A stretch of DNA of 64,000 bases, taken from Amia ocellicauda (lineage: Eukaryota > Chordata > Actinopteri > Amiiformes > Amiidae). Where the stretch lies: the NCBI RefSeq assembly GCF_036373705.1, contig NW_027102749.1, positions 1-64,000 on the forward strand, given 5' to 3'. Below, in pieces: positions 33,625 through 45,747 of the stretch. The notes below the pieces were generated by a model. The model was not told the DNA's origin and did no database searches. It saw nothing but the letters and a program-made list of their open reading frames with translations. Numbering within the stretch: position 1 is the stretch's first letter; every line of letters starts with the position of its first letter. The translations under genes and the position numbers were made by a program.

Positions 33625-33744
33625 ACTTGTGGCCACACCGTCCTGAACGCGCCCGATCTTGTCAGATCTCGGAAGCTAAACGGGGCAGGACCTGGTCAGT
33701 ACTTAAATGTGAGACCTCCTGGAAATACCAGGTGCTGCCAGCTT
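33625..33744 (+). rRNA. 5S copy 39, class II
   Basis: ACTTGTGG start; box C TTAAATGTG. Confidence 0.68.
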
Positions 33745-33953
33745 TTTACGTCTCCTGGGGAACTTCATTGTAGCTCTAAATACTCTCTTTCTGTCTGGAG
33801 AAGATATAATTGAAGAATTGTACACGTACCCGGCTACTTTCAACACCCTTTGCTGCACTTGTATTTTTCCCTCTATTTTTCTTTTTTTTTTTTGCTGGAA
33901 GTTCCGTCAATACCCGCCAACCTTTAAGAGACATCATGCAGCCAGGCCTTTCG

Positions 33954-34073
33954 GCTTGTGGCCACACTGTCCTGAATGCGCCCGATCTCGTCAGATCTCG
34001 GAAGCTAAACGGGGCAGGGCCTGGTCAGTACTTGGATGGGAGACCTCCTAGAAATACCAGGTGCTGCAAGCTG
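33954..34073 (+). rRNA. 5S copy 40, class I
   Basis: Terminator weakened to GTTT. Confidence 0.8.
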
Positions 34074-34288
34074 TTTACGTCTCCTGGGTAACTTCATCGT
34101 AGCTCTTAATACTCTCTTTCTGTCTCCAGGAGATATAATTGAAGAATTGTACACGTACTAGGCTACTTTCAACACCCTTTGCTGCACTGATATTTTTCCC
34201 TCCATTTTTCTTTTTATTTTATTTTTTTGCTGGAAGTTCCGTCAATATCCGCCAGCCTTTAAGAGACATCATGCAGCCAGGCCTCTTG

Positions 34289-34408
34289 GCTTGTAGTCAC
34301 ACCGTCCTGAATGCGGCCGATCATATCAGATTTCGGAAGCTAAACGGGGCAGGGCCTGGTCAGTACTTGGATGGGAGACCTCCTGGAAATACCTGGTGCT
34401 GCAAGCTT
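34289..34408 (+). rRNA. 5S copy 41, class I box C
   Basis: Middle altered: GTAGTCAC, CCGATCATATCAGATTTCGG. Confidence 0.7.
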
Positions 34409-34623
34409 TTACGTGTCCTGGGTAACTTTATCGTAGCTCTTAATTCTCTCTTTCTGTCTGCAGGAGATTTAATTGAAGAATTGTACACGTACCCGGCTAC
34501 TTTCAACACCCTTTGCTGCACTGATATTTTTCCCTCCATTTTTCTTTTTTTTTTTTTTTCTTTGCTGGAAGTTCCGTCAATACCCGCCAGCCTTTAAGAG
34601 ACATCATGCAGCCAGGCATCTCG

Positions 34624-34743
34624 GCTTGCGGCCACACCATCCTGAACGCGCCCGATCTCGTCAGATCTCGGAAGCTAAATGGGGCAGGACCTGGTCAGTA
34701 CTTGGATGGGAGACCTCCTAGAAATACCAGGTGCTGCAAGCTT
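34624..34743 (+). rRNA. 5S copy 42, class I
   Basis: A16 with intact box C; box A CTAAATGGGG. Confidence 0.82.
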
Positions 34744-34952
34744 TTTACGTCTCCTGGGTAACTTCATCGTAGCTCTTAATACTCTCTTTCTGTCTCCAGG
34801 AGATATAATTGAAGAATTGTACACGTACCCGGCTACTTTCAACACCCTTTGCTGCACTGGTATATTTCCCTCTATTTTTCTTTTTTTTTTTTGCTGGCAG
34901 TTCCGTCAATACCCGCCAGCCTTTAAGAGACATCATGCAGCCAGGCCTTTCG

Positions 34953-35072
34953 GCTTGTGGCCACACCGTCCTGAATGCGCCCGATCTCGTCAGATCTCGG
35001 AAGCTAAACGGGGCAGGGCCTGGTCAGTACTTGGATGGGAGACCTCCTAGAAATACCAGGTGCTGCAAGCTG
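34953..35072 (+). rRNA. 5S copy 43, class I
   Basis: T6; terminator GTTT like copy 40. Confidence 0.8.
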
Positions 35073-35289
35073 TTTACGTCTCCTGGGTAACTTCATCGTA
35101 GCTCTTAATACTCTCTTTCTGTCTGCAGGAGATATAATTGAAGAATTGTACACGTACCCAGCTACTTTCAACACCATTTCTGCACTGATATTTTTCCCTC
35201 CATTTTTCTATTTTTTTTTTTTTTTTTTTGCTGGAAATTCCGTCAATACCCGCCAACCTTTAAGAGTCATCATTCAGCCAAGTCTCTCG

Positions 35290-35409
35290 GCTTGCGGCCA
35301 CACCGTCCTGAATGCGCCCAATCTCGTCAGATCTCGGAAGCTAAACGGGGCAGGGCCTGGTCAGTACTTGGATGGGAGACCTCCTAGAAATACCAGGTGC
35401 TGCAAGCCT
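35290..35409 (+). rRNA. 5S copy 44, class I
   Basis: CCCAATCTCG variant; upstream TTTAAGAGTCATCATTC. Confidence 0.83.
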
Positions 35410-35618
35410 TTTACGTCTCCTGGGTAACTTCATCGTAGCTCTTAATACTCTCTTTCTGTCTCCAGGAGATATAATTGAACAATTGTACACGTACCCGGCT
35501 ACTTTCAACACCCTTTGCTGCACTGATATTTTTCCCTCTATTTTTCTTTTTTTTTTTTGCTGGAAATTCCGTCAATACCCGCCATCCTTTAAGAGACATC
35601 ATGCAGCCAGGCATCTCG

Positions 35619-35738
35619 GCTTGCGGCCACACCATACTGAACGCGCCCGATCTCGTCAGATCTCGGAAGCTAAACGGGGCAGGACCTGGTTAGTACATGA
35701 ATGTGAGACCGCCTGGAAATACCTAGTGCTGCAAGCTT
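35619..35738 (+). rRNA. 5S copy 45, class II
   Basis: Has T73 and G93, the usual vertebrate states, beside an ATGAATGTG box C. Confidence 0.7.
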
Positions 35739-35954
35739 TTACGTCTCCTGGGTAACTTTATCGTAGCTCTTAATACTCTCTATCTGTCTGGAGGAGATAT
35801 AATTGAAGAATTGTACATGTACCCGGCTACTTTCAACACCCTTTGCTGCACTGATATTTTTCCCTCCCTTTTTCTATTTTTTTTTTTTTTTTTTGCTGGA
35901 AGTTCCGTCAATACCCGCCAGCCTTTAAGAGACATCATGCAGCCAGGCCTCTTG

Positions 35955-36074
35955 GCTTGCGGACACACTGTCCTGAACGCGCCTGATCTCATCAGATCTC
36001 GGAAGCTAAATGGGGCAGGGCCTAGACAGTACTTGGATGGGTGACCTCCTGGAAATACCAGGTGCTGCAAGCTT
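35955..36074 (+). rRNA. 5S copy 46, class III
   Basis: Internal element CCTAGAC. Confidence 0.7.
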
Positions 36075-36292
36075 TTTACGTCCCCTGGGTAACTTTATCG
36101 TAGCTCTTAATACTCTCTTTCTGTCTGGAGGAGATATAATTGAAGAATTGTACACGTACCCGGCTACTTTCAACACCCTTTCCTGCACTGATATTTTTCC
36201 CTCCATTTTTCTATTTTTTATTTTTTTTTTATGCTGGAAATTCCGTCAATACCCGCCAGCCTTTAAGAGACATCATGCAGCCAGGCGTCTCG

Positions 36293-36412
36293 GCTTGTGG
36301 CCACACCGTCCTGAACGCGCCCGATCTCGTCAGATCTCAGAAACTAAACGGGGCAGGACCTGGTCAGTACTTGGATGGGAGACCTCCTGGAAGTACCAGG
36401 TGCTGCAAGCTT
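36293..36412 (+). rRNA. 5S copy 47, class I
   Basis: CTCAGAAACTAAAC box A; GGAAGTACC. Confidence 0.82.
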
Positions 36413-36629
36413 TTTACGTCTCTTGGGTAACTTCATCGTAGCTCTTAATACTCTCTTTCTGTCTGGAGGAGATATAATTGAAGTATTGTACACGTACCCG
36501 GCTACTTTCAACACCCTTTCCTGCACTGATATTTTTCCCTCCATTTTCCTTTTTTTTTTGTTTTTTTTTGCTGGAAGTTCCGTCAATACCCGCCAGCCTT
36601 TAAGAGACATCATGCAGCCAGGCCTCTCG

Positions 36630-36749
36630 GCTTGCGGCCACACCATCCTGAACGCGCCCGATCTCGTCAGATCTCGGAAGCTAAACGGGGCAGGACCTGG
36701 TCAGTACATGAATGTGAGACCTCCTGGAAATACCTCGTGCTGCAAGCTT
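36630..36749 (+). rRNA. 5S copy 48, class II
   Basis: ATGAATGTG, A16, CCTCGTGCTG. Confidence 0.7.
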
Positions 36750-36876
36750 TTACGTCTCCTGGGTAACTTTATCGTAGCTCTTAATACTCTCTATCTGTCT
36801 GGAGGAGATATAATTGAAGTATTGTACACGTACCCAGCTACTGTCAACACCCTTTGCTGCACTGATATTTTTCCAT

Positions 36877-36912
<36 letters not shown>

Positions 36913-36969
36913 TGAAGTTCTGTCAATACCCGCCAACCTTTAAGAGACATCATGCAGCCAGGCCTTTCG

Positions 36970-37079
36970 GCTTGTGGCCACACCGTCCTGAATGCGCCAG
37001 ATCTCGGAAGCTAAACGGGGCAGGGCCTGGTCAGTACTTGGATGGGAGACCTCCTAGAAATACCAGGTGCTGCAAGCCT
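36970..37079 (+). pseudogene. 5S copy 49, 10-bp deletion
   Basis: GCGCCAGATCTCGG: ten bases lost between the two GATCTCG repeats, removing half of the loop C arm; boxes intact. Confidence 0.8.
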
Positions 37080-37288
37080 TTTACGTCTCCTGGGTAACTT
37101 CATCGTAGCTCTTAATACTCTCTTTCTGTCTCCAGGAGATATAATTGAAGAATTGTACACGTACTAGGCTACTTTCAACACCCTTTGCTGCACTGGTATA
37201 TTTCCCTCTATTTTTTTTGTTTTTTTTTGCTGGAAGTTCCGTCAATACCCGCCAGCCTTTAAGAGACATCATGCAGCCAGGCCTTTTG

Positions 37289-37408
37289 GCTTGCGGCCAC
37301 ACCGTCCTGAACGCGCCCGATCTCGTCAGATCTCGGAAGGTAAAAGGGGCAGGGCCTGGTCAGAACTTGGATGGGTGACCTCCTGGAAATACCTGGTGCT
37401 GCAAGCTT
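37289..37408 (+). rRNA. 5S copy 50, class III
   Basis: Box A GAAGGTAAAAGGGGC; AGAACTTGG. Confidence 0.68.
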
Positions 37409-37615
37409 TTTTGTCTCCTGGGTAACTTCATCGTAGCTCTTAGTACTCTCTTTCTGTCTGGAGGAGATATAATTGAAGTATTGTACACGTACCTGGCTAC
37501 TTTCAACAGCCTTTGCTGCACTGATATTTTTCCCTCCATTTTTCTTTTTTTTTTTGCTGGAAGTTCCGTCAATATCCGCCAACCTTTAAGAGACATCATG
37601 CAGCCAGGCCTCTCG

Positions 37616-37735
37616 GCTTGTGGCCACACCGTCCTGAATGCGCCCGATCTCGTAAGATCTCGGAAGCTAAACGGGGCAGGGCCTGGTCAGTACTTGGATG
37701 GCTGACCTCCTAGAAATACCAGGTGCTGCAAGCTT
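37616..37735 (+). rRNA. 5S copy 51
   Basis: Box C TTGGATGGCTGACC; CTCGTAAG. Confidence 0.75.
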
Positions 37736-37943
37736 TTTACGTCTCCTGGGTAACTTCATCGTAGCTCTTAATACTCTCTTTCTGTCTGGAGGAGACATAA
37801 TTGAAGAATTGTACACGTACCCGGCTACTTTCAACACCCATTGCTGCACTGGTATTTCTCCCTCCATTTCTCTTTTTTTTTTTGCTGGATGTTCCGTCAA
37901 AACCCGCCAACCATTAAGAGACATCATGCAGCCCGGCCTCTTG

Positions 37944-38063
37944 GCTTGCAGCCACACCGTCCTGAACGCCCCCGATCTCATCAGATCTTGGAATTTAAAC
38001 GGGGCAGGGCCTGGTCAGTACTTGGATGGGTGACCTCCTGGAAATGCCAGGTGCTGCAAGCTT
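37944..38063 (+). rRNA. 5S copy 52, class III
   Basis: GCTTGCAG start; box A GGAATTTAAACGG; GAAATGCC. Confidence 0.7.
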
Positions 38064-38272
38064 TTTACGTCTCCTGGGTAACTTCATCGTAGCTCTTAAT
38101 ACTCTCTTTCTGTCTGGAGGAGATATAATTGAAGAATTGTACACGTACCCGGCTACTTTCAACACCCTTTCCTGCACTGGTATATTTCCCTCTATTTTTC
38201 TTTTTTTTTTTTGCTGTCAGTTCCGTCAATACCCGCCAGCCTTTAAGAGACATCATGCAGCCAGCCATCTTG

Positions 38273-38392
38273 GCTTGCGGCCACACCATCCTGAACGCGC
38301 CCGATCTCGTCAGATCTCGGAAGCTGAACGGGGCAGGACCTGGTCAGTACTTGGATGGGAGACCTCCTGGAAATACCTGGTGCTGCAAGCTT
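38273..38392 (+). rRNA. 5S copy 53, class I
   Basis: A16; box A GCTGAACGGG. Confidence 0.82.
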
Positions 38393-38610
38393 TTACGTCT
38401 CCTGGGTAACTTTATCGTAGCTCTTAATTCTCTCTTTCTGTCTGGAGGAGATATAAGTGAAGAATTGTACACGTACCCGGCTACTTTCAACACCCTTTGC
38501 TGCACTGATATTTTTCCCTCCATTTTTCTATTTTTTTTTTTTTTTTTTTTGCTGGAAATTCCGTCAATACCCGCCATCCTTTAAGAGACATCATGCAGCC
38601 AGGCATCTTG

Positions 38611-38730
38611 GCTTGCGGCCACACCATCCTGAACGCGCCCGATCTCGTCAGATCTCAGAAGCTAAACGGGGAAGGACCTGGTCAGTATTTGGTTGGGTGA
38701 CTTCCTGGAAATACCAGGTGCTGCAAGCTT
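38611..38730 (+). pseudogene. 5S copy 54, degenerate
   Basis: GGGGAAGGACC; box C TTGGTTGGGTGACTTCC. Confidence 0.72.
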
Positions 38731-38947
38731 TTTACGTCTCCTGGGTAACTTCATCGTAAATCTTAATACTCTCTTTCAGTCTGGAGGAGATATTATTGAA
38801 GAATTGTACACGTACCCGGCTACTTTCAACAGCCTTTGCTGCACTGATATCTTTCCCTCCATTTTTCTTTTTTTTTTTTTTTTTTTTTGCTGGAAGTTCC
38901 GTCAATACCCACCAGCCTAAAGAGACATCATGCAGCCGGGCCTCTTG

Positions 38948-39067
38948 GCTTTCGGCCACACCGTCCTGAACGCGCACGATATCGTCAGATCTCTGAAGCT
39001 AAACGGGGCAGGGCCTGGTCAGTACTTAGATTGGAGACCTCCTGGAAATACCTGGTGCTGCAAGCTT
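38948..39067 (+). pseudogene. 5S copy 55, degenerate
   Basis: GCTTTCGG start, CGCACGATATCG; box C TTAGATTGGAGACC. Confidence 0.72.
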
Positions 39068-39276
39068 TTTACGTCTCCTGTGAAACTTCATCGTAGCTCT
39101 TAATACTCTCTATCTGTCTGGAGGAGATATAATTGAAGTATTGTACACGTACCCGGCTACTTTCAACAGCCTTTGCTGCACTGATATTTTTCCCTCCATT
39201 TTTCATTTTTTTTTTTGCTGGAAGTTCCGTCAATATCCGCCAACCTTTAAGAGACATCATGCAGCCAGGCCTCTCG

Positions 39277-39396
39277 GCTTGTGGCCACACCGTCCTGAAT
39301 GCGCCCGATCTCGTAAGATCTCGGAAGCTAAACGGGGCAGGACCTGGTCAGTACATGGATGGGAGACCTCCTAGAAATACCAGGTGCTGCAAGCTT
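39277..39396 (+). rRNA. 5S copy 56
   Basis: Box C ATGGATGGGAGACC, one change. Confidence 0.78.
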
Positions 39397-39532
39397 TTTA
39401 CGTCTCCTGGGTAACTTCATCGTAGCTCTTAATACTCTCTTTCTGTCTGGAGGAGACATAATTGAAGTATTGTACACGTACCCAGCTACTGTCAACACCC
39501 TTTGCTGCACTGATATTTTTCCATCCATTTTT

Positions 39533-39569
<37 letters not shown>

Positions 39570-39625
39570 GAAGTTCCGTCAATATCCGCCAACCTTTAAG
39601 AGACATCATGCAGCCAGGCCTCTCG

Positions 39626-39745
39626 GCTTGTGGCCACACCGTCCTGAATGCGCCCGATCTCGTAAGATCTCGGAAGCTAAACGGGGCAGGGCCTGGTCAG
39701 TACTTGGATGGCTGACCTCCTAGAAATACCAGGTGCTGCAAGCTT
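39626..39745 (+). rRNA. 5S copy 57
   Basis: Box C TTGGATGGCTGACC; preceded by one of the longest T tracts. Confidence 0.75.
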
Positions 39746-39954
39746 TTTACGTCTCCTGGGTAACTTCATCGTAGCTCTTAATACTCTCTTTCTGTCTGCA
39801 GGAGATATAATTGAAGAATTGTACACGTACCCGGCTACTTTCAACACCCTTTGCTGCACTGGTATTTCTCCCTCCATTTCTCTTTTTTTTTTTTGCTGGC
39901 TGTTCCGTCAATACCCGCCAGCCTTTAAGAGACATCATGCAGCCAGGCATCTTG

Positions 39955-40074
39955 GCTTGCGGCCACACCGTCCTGAACGCGCCCGATCTCGTCAGATCTC
40001 GGAGGCTAAACGGGGCAAGGCCTGGTCAGTACTTGGATGGGTGTCCTCCTGGAAATATCAGGTGCTGCAAGCTT
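39955..40074 (+). rRNA. 5S copy 58, class III
   Basis: GGGTGTCC; box A GGAGGCTAAAC. Confidence 0.7.
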
Positions 40075-40284
40075 TTTACGTCTCCTGGGTAACTTCATCG
40101 TAGCTCTTAATACTCTCTTTCAGTCTGGAGGAGATATAATTGAAGAATTGTACACGTACCTGGCTACTTTCAACACCCTTTGCTGCACTGATATTTTTAC
40201 CACCATTTCTCTTTTTTTTTATTTGCTGGATGTTCCGTCAAAACCCGCCAACCATTAAGAGGCATCATGCAGCCAGGCCTCTTG

Positions 40285-40404
40285 GCTTGCAGCCACACCG
40301 TCCTGAACGCCCCCGATCTCATCAGATCTTGGAATTTAAACGGGGCAGGGCCTGGACAGTACTTGGATGGGTGACCTCCTGAAAATGCCAGGTGCTGCAA
40401 GCTT
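40285..40404 (+). rRNA. 5S copy 59, class III
   Basis: Copy 52 type with CTGGACAG and GAAAATGCC. Confidence 0.7.
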
Positions 40405-40613
40405 TTTACGTCTCCTGGGTAACTTCATCGTAGCTCTTAATACTCTCTTTCTGTCCGGAGGAGATATAATTGAAGAATTGTACACGTACCCGGCTACTTT
40501 CAAAACCCATTACTGCACTGATATTTTTCCCTCCATTTCTCTTTTTTTTTTTTGCTCGCTGTTCCGTCAATACCCGCCAGCCTTTAAGAGACATCATGCA
40601 GCCAGGCATCTTG

Positions 40614-40733
40614 GCTTGCGGCCACACCGTCCTGAACGCGCCCGATCTCGTCAGATCTCGGAAGCCAAACGGGGCAGGGCCTTGTCAGTACTTGGATGGG
40701 TGTCCTCCTGGATATACCAGGTGCTGCAAGCTT
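40614..40733 (+). rRNA. 5S copy 60, class III
   Basis: GGGTGTCC; GAAGCCAAAC; CCTTGTC. Confidence 0.7.
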
Positions 40734-40943
40734 TTTACGTCTCCTGGGTAACTTCATCGTTGCTCTTAATACTCTCTTTCAGTCTGGAGGAGATATAATT
40801 GAAGAATTGTACACGTACCTGGCTACTTTCAACACCCTTTGCTGCACTGATATTTTTACCACCATTTCTCTTGTTTTTTATTTGCTGGATGTTCCGTCAA
40901 TACCCGCCAGCCATTAAGAGACATCATGCAGCCAGGCCTCTTG

Positions 40944-41063
40944 GCTTGCAGCCACACCGTCCTGAACGCCCCCGATCTCATCAGATCTTGGAATTTAAAC
41001 GGGGCAGGGCCTGGTCAGTACTTGGATGGGTGACCTCCTGGAAATGCCAGGTGCTGCAAGCTT
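40944..41063 (+). rRNA. 5S copy 61, class III
   Basis: Same gene sequence as copy 52. Confidence 0.7.
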
Positions 41064-41272
41064 TTTACGTCTCCTGGGTAACTTCATCGTAGCTCTTAAT
41101 ACTCTCTTTCTGTCTGGAGGAGATATAATTGAAGAATTGTACACGTACCCGGCTACTTTCAACACCCTTTGCTGCACTGGTATTTTTCCCTCTATTTTTC
41201 TTTTTTTTTTTTGCTGGCAGTTCCGACAATACCCGCCAGCCTTTAAGAGACATCATGCAGCCAGGCCTCTTG

Positions 41273-41392
41273 GCTTGCGGCCACACCGTCCTGAACACGC
41301 CCGATCTCGTCAGATCTCGGAAGCTAAACGGGGCAGGGCCTGGTCAGTACTTGGATGGGAGACCTCCTGGAAATACCTGGTGCTGCAAGCTT
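41273..41392 (+). rRNA. 5S copy 62, class I
   Basis: GAACACGCCC as in ordinary 5S; boxes intact. Confidence 0.87.
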
Positions 41393-41610
41393 TTTACGTC
41401 TCCTGGGAAACTTCATCGTAGCTCTTAATACTCTCTATCTGTCTGGAGGAGATATAATTGAAGTATTGTACACGTACCCGGCTATTTTCAACAGCCTTTG
41501 CTGCACTGATATTTTTCCCTCCATTTTCCATTTTTTTTTTTTTTTTTTTTGCTGGAAGTTCCGTCAATACCCGCCAGCCTTTAAGAGACATCATGCAGCC
41601 AGGCCTCTTG

Positions 41611-41730
41611 GCTTGCGGCCACACCGTCCTGAGCGCGCCCGATCTTGTCAGATCTCGGAAGCTAAACGGGGCAGGACCTGGTCAGTACTTGAATGTGAGA
41701 CCTCCTGGAAATACCAGGTGCTGCAAGCTT
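41611..41730 (+). rRNA. 5S copy 63, class II
   Basis: TTGAATGTG; GAGCGCG. Confidence 0.7.
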
Positions 41731-41944
41731 TTACGTCTCCTGGGTAACTTTATCGTAGCTCTTAATACTCTCTATCTGTCTGGAGGAGATATAATTGAAG
41801 TATTGTACACGTACCCAGCTACTGTCAACACCATTTGCTGCACTGATATTTTTCCATCCATTTTTCTTTTTTTTTTTTTTTTTTGCTGGAAGTTCCGTCA
41901 ATACCCGCCAACCTTTAAGAGACATCATGCAGCCAGGCCTCTTG

Positions 41945-42064
41945 GCTTGCGGCCACACCGTCCTGAATGCGCCCGATCTCGTCAGATCTCGGAAGCTAAA
42001 CGGGGCAGGACCTGGTCAGTACTTGGATGGGAGACCTCCTAGAAATACCAGGTGCTGCAAGCTT
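41945..42064 (+). rRNA. 5S copy 64, class I
   Basis: G16, A66. Confidence 0.86.
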
Positions 42065-42283
42065 TTTACGTCTCCTGGGTAACTTCATCGTAGCTCTTAA
42101 TACTCTCTCTCTGTCTGGAGGAGATATAATTGAAGTATTGTACACGTATCCAGCTACTTTCAACACCCTTTCCTGCACTGATATTTTTCCCTCCATTTTT
42201 CTATTTTTTTTTTTTTTTTTTTTGCTGGAAATTCCGTCAATACCCGCCAGCCTTTAAGAGACATCATGCAGCCATGCATCTCG

Positions 42284-42403
42284 GCTTGCGGCCACACCAT
42301 CCTGAATGCGCCCGATCTCGTCAGATCTCGGAAGCTAAACGGGGCAGGACCTGGTCAGTACTTGGATGGGAGACCTCCTAGAAATACCAGGTGCTGCAAG
42401 CTT
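42284..42403 (+). rRNA. 5S copy 65, class I
   Basis: A16 with intact box C. Confidence 0.83.
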
Positions 42404-42618
42404 TTTACGTCTCCTGGGTAACTTCATCGTAGCTCTTAATACTCTCTTTCTGTCTCCAGGAGATATAATTGAAGAATTGTACACGTACCCGGCTACTTTC
42501 AACACCCTTTGCTGCACTGATATTTTTCCATCCATTTTTCTTTTTTTTTTTTTTTTTTGCTGGCAGTTCCGTCAATACCCGCCAACCTTTAAGAGACATC
42601 ATGCAGCCAGGCGTCTCG

Positions 42619-42738
42619 GCTTGCGGCCACACCGTCCTGAATGCGCCCGATCTCGTCAGATCTCGGAAGCTAAACGGGGCAGGACCTGGTCAGTACTTGG
42701 ATGGGAGACCTCCTAGAAATACCAGGTGCTGCAAGCTT
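42619..42738 (+). rRNA. 5S copy 66, class I
   Basis: G16, A66; boxes intact. Confidence 0.86.
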
Positions 42739-42961
42739 TTTACGTCTCCTGGGTAACTTCATCGTAGCTCTTAATACTCTCTCTCTGTCTGGAGGAGATA
42801 TAATTGAAGTATTGTACACGTATCCAGCTACTGTCAACACCCTTTGCTGCACTGATATTTTTCCATCCATTTTTCTTTTTTCTTTTTTTCTTTTTTTTTT
42901 TGCTGGAAGTTCCGTCAATACCCGCCAACCTTTAAGAGACATCATGCAGCCAGGCCTTTCG

Positions 42962-43081
42962 GCTTGTGGCCACACCGTCCTGAATGCGCCCGATCTCGTC
43001 AGATCTCGGAAGCTAAACGGGGCAGGGCCTGGTCAGTACTTGGATGGGAGACCTCCTAGAAATACCAGGTGCTGCAAGCTT
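42962..43081 (+). rRNA. 5S copy 67, class I
   Basis: T6; boxes intact. Confidence 0.86.
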
Positions 43082-43289
43082 TTTACGTCTCCTGGGTAAC
43101 TTCATCGTAGCTCTTAATACTCTCTTTCTGTCTCCAGGAGATATAATTGAAGAATTGTACACGTACCCGGCTACTTTCAACACCCTTTGCTGCACTGGTA
43201 TATTTCCCTCTATTTTTCTTTTTTTTTTTGCTGGCAGTTCCGTCAATACCCGCCAGCCTTTAAGAGACATCATGCAGCCAGGCATCTCG

Positions 43290-43409
43290 TCTTGCGGCCA
43301 CACCATCCTGAACGCGCCCGATCTCGTCAGATCTCGGAAGCTAAACGGGGCAGGGCCTGGTCAGTACTTGGATGGGAGACCTCCTAGAAATACCAGGTGC
43401 TGCAAGCTT
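43290..43409 (+). rRNA. 5S copy 68, class I
   Basis: First base T (TCTTGCGG); A16. Confidence 0.8.
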
Positions 43410-43617
43410 TTTACGTCTCCAGGGTAACTTCATCGTAGCTCTTAATACTCTCTTTCTGTCTCCAGGAGATATAATTGAAGAATTGTACACGTACCCGGCT
43501 ACTTTCAACACCCTTTGCTGCACTGGTATATTTACCTCTATTTTTCTTTTTTTTTTTGCTGGCAGTTCCGTCAATACCCGCCAGCCTTTAAGAGACATCA
43601 TGCAGCCAGGCATCTTG

Positions 43618-43737
43618 GCTTGCGGCCACACCATTCTGAACGCGGCCGATCTCGTCAGATCTTGGAAGCTAAACGGGGCAGGACCTGGTCAGTACATGGA
43701 AGTGAGACCTCCTGGAAATACCTAGTGCTGCAAGCTT
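43618..43737 (+). rRNA. 5S copy 69, class II
   Basis: Box C ATGGAAGTG; GCGGCCGATC. Confidence 0.68.
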
Positions 43738-43944
43738 TTACGTCTCCTGGGTAACTTTATCGTAGCTCTTAATACTCTCTATCTGTCTGGAGGAGATATA
43801 AGTGAAGAATTGTACACGTACCCAGCTACTGTCAACACCCTTTGCTGCACTGATATTTTTCCATCCATTTTTTTTTTTTTTTTTGCTGGAAGTTCCGTCA
43901 ATACCCGCCAACCTTTAAGAGACATCATGCAGCCAGGCCTTTCG

Positions 43945-44064
43945 GCTTGTGGCCACACCGTCCTGAATGCGCCCGATCTCGTCAGATCTCGGAAGCTAAA
44001 CGGGGCAGGACCTGGTCAGTACTTGGATGGGAGACCTCCTGGAAATACCTGGTGCTGCAAGCTT
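43945..44064 (+). rRNA. 5S copy 70, class I
   Basis: T6; its 3' half is identical to copy 53, the joint of the 16-gene duplication. Confidence 0.84.
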
Positions 44065-44282
44065 TTACGTCTCCTGGGTAACTTTATCGTAGCTCTTAAT
44101 TCTCTCTTTCTGTCTGGAGGAGATATAAGTGAAGAATTGTACACGTACCCGGCTACTTTCAACACCCTTTGCTGCACTGATATTTTTCCCTCCATTTTTC
44201 TATTTTTTTTTTTTTTTTTTTTGCTGGAAATTCCGTCAATACCCGCCATCCTTTAAGAGACATCATGCAGCCAGGCATCTTG

Positions 44283-44402
44283 GCTTGCGGCCACACCATC
44301 CTGAACGCGCCCGATCTCGTCAGATCTCAGAAGCTAAACGGGGAAGGACCTGGTCAGTATTTGGTTGGGTGACTTCCTGGAAATACCAGGTGCTGCAAGC
44401 TT
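44283..44402 (+). pseudogene. 5S copy 71, degenerate
   Basis: Duplicate of copy 54. Confidence 0.72.
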
Positions 44403-44619
44403 TTTACGTCTCCTGGGTAACTTCATCGTAAATCTTAATACTCTCTTTCAGTCTGGAGGAGATATTATTGAAGAATTGTACACGTACCCGGCTACTTTCA
44501 ACAGCCTTTGCTGCACTGATATCTTTCCCTCCATTTTTCTTTTTTTTTTTTTTTTTTTTTGCTGGAAGTTCCGTCAATACCCACTAGCCTAAAGAGACAT
44601 CATGCAGCCGGGCCTCTTG

Positions 44620-44739
44620 GCTTTCGGCCACACCGTCCTGAACGCGCACGATATCGTCAGATCTCTGAAGCTAAACGGGGCAGGGCCTGGTCAGTACTTA
44701 GATTGGAGACCTCCTGGAAATACCTGGTGCTGCAAGCTT
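44620..44739 (+). pseudogene. 5S copy 72, degenerate
   Basis: Duplicate of copy 55; upstream CCACTAGCC differs by one base. Confidence 0.72.
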
Positions 44740-44948
44740 TTTACGTCTCCTGTGAAACTTCATCGTAGCTCTTAATACTCTCTATCTGTCTGGAGGAGAT
44801 ATAATTGAAGTATTGTACACGTACCCGGCTACTTTCAACAGCCTTTGCTGCACTGATATTTTTCCCTCCATTTTTCATTTTTTTTTTTGCTGGAAGTTCC
44901 GTCAATATCCGCCAACCTTTAAGAGACATCATGCAGCCAGGCCTCTCG

Positions 44949-45068
44949 GCTTGTGGCCACACCGTCCTGAATGCGCCCGATCTCGTAAGATCTCGGAAGC
45001 TAAACGGGGCAGGACCTGGTCAGTACATGGATGGGAGACCTCCTAGAAATACCAGGTGCTGCAAGCTT
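44949..45068 (+). rRNA. 5S copy 73
   Basis: Duplicate of copy 56. Confidence 0.78.
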
Positions 45069-45204
45069 TTTACGTCTCCTGGGTAACTTCATCGTAGCTC
45101 TTAATACTCTCTTTCTGTCTGGAGGAGACATAATTGAAGTATTGTACACGTACCCAGCTACTGTCAACACCCTTTGCTGCACTGATATTTTTCCATCCAT
45201 TTTT

Positions 45205-45242
<38 letters not shown>

Positions 45243-45298
45243 GAAGTTCCGTCAATATCCGCCAACCTTTAAGAGACATCATGCAGCCAGGCCTCTCG

Positions 45299-45418
45299 GC
45301 TTGTGGCCACACCGTCCTGAATGCGCCCGATCTCGTAAGATCTCGGAAGCTAAACGGGGCAGGGCCTGGTCAGTACTTGGATGGATGACCTCCTAGAAAT
45401 ACCAGGTGCTGCAAGCTT
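45299..45418 (+). rRNA. 5S copy 74
   Basis: Duplicate of copy 57 with box C GGATGACC in place of GGCTGACC. Confidence 0.75.
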
Positions 45419-45627
45419 TTTACGTCTCCTGGGTAACTTCATCGTAGCTCTTAATACTCTCTTTCTGTCTGCAGGAGATATAATTGAAGAATTGTACACG
45501 TACCCGGCTACTTTCAACACCCTTTGCTGCACTGGTATTTCTCCCTCCATTTCTCTTTTTTTTTTTTGCTGGCTGTTCCGTCAATACCCGCCAGCCTTTA
45601 AGAGACATCATGCAGCCAGGCATCTTG

Positions 45628-45747
45628 GCTTGCGGCCACACCGTCCTGAACGCGCCCGATCTCGTCAGATCTCGGAGGCTAAACGGGGCAAGGCCTGGTC
45701 AGTACTTGGATGGGTGTCCTCCTGGAAATATCAGGTGCTGCAAGCTT
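45628..45747 (+). rRNA. 5S copy 75, class III
   Basis: Duplicate of copy 58. Confidence 0.7.

Larger units (their letters stand above)
38326..43797 (+). repeat. Duplicated 16-gene block, copy A
   Basis: Near-identical to 43998-49470 at an offset of 5,672-5,673 bp. It contains copies 54-69 and the 3' half of copy 53. Only about five base differences and one T-tract length change were seen over 5.47 kb. The order of unusual genes (degenerate copies 54 and 55, class III run 58-61) is fully kept. Confidence 0.85.
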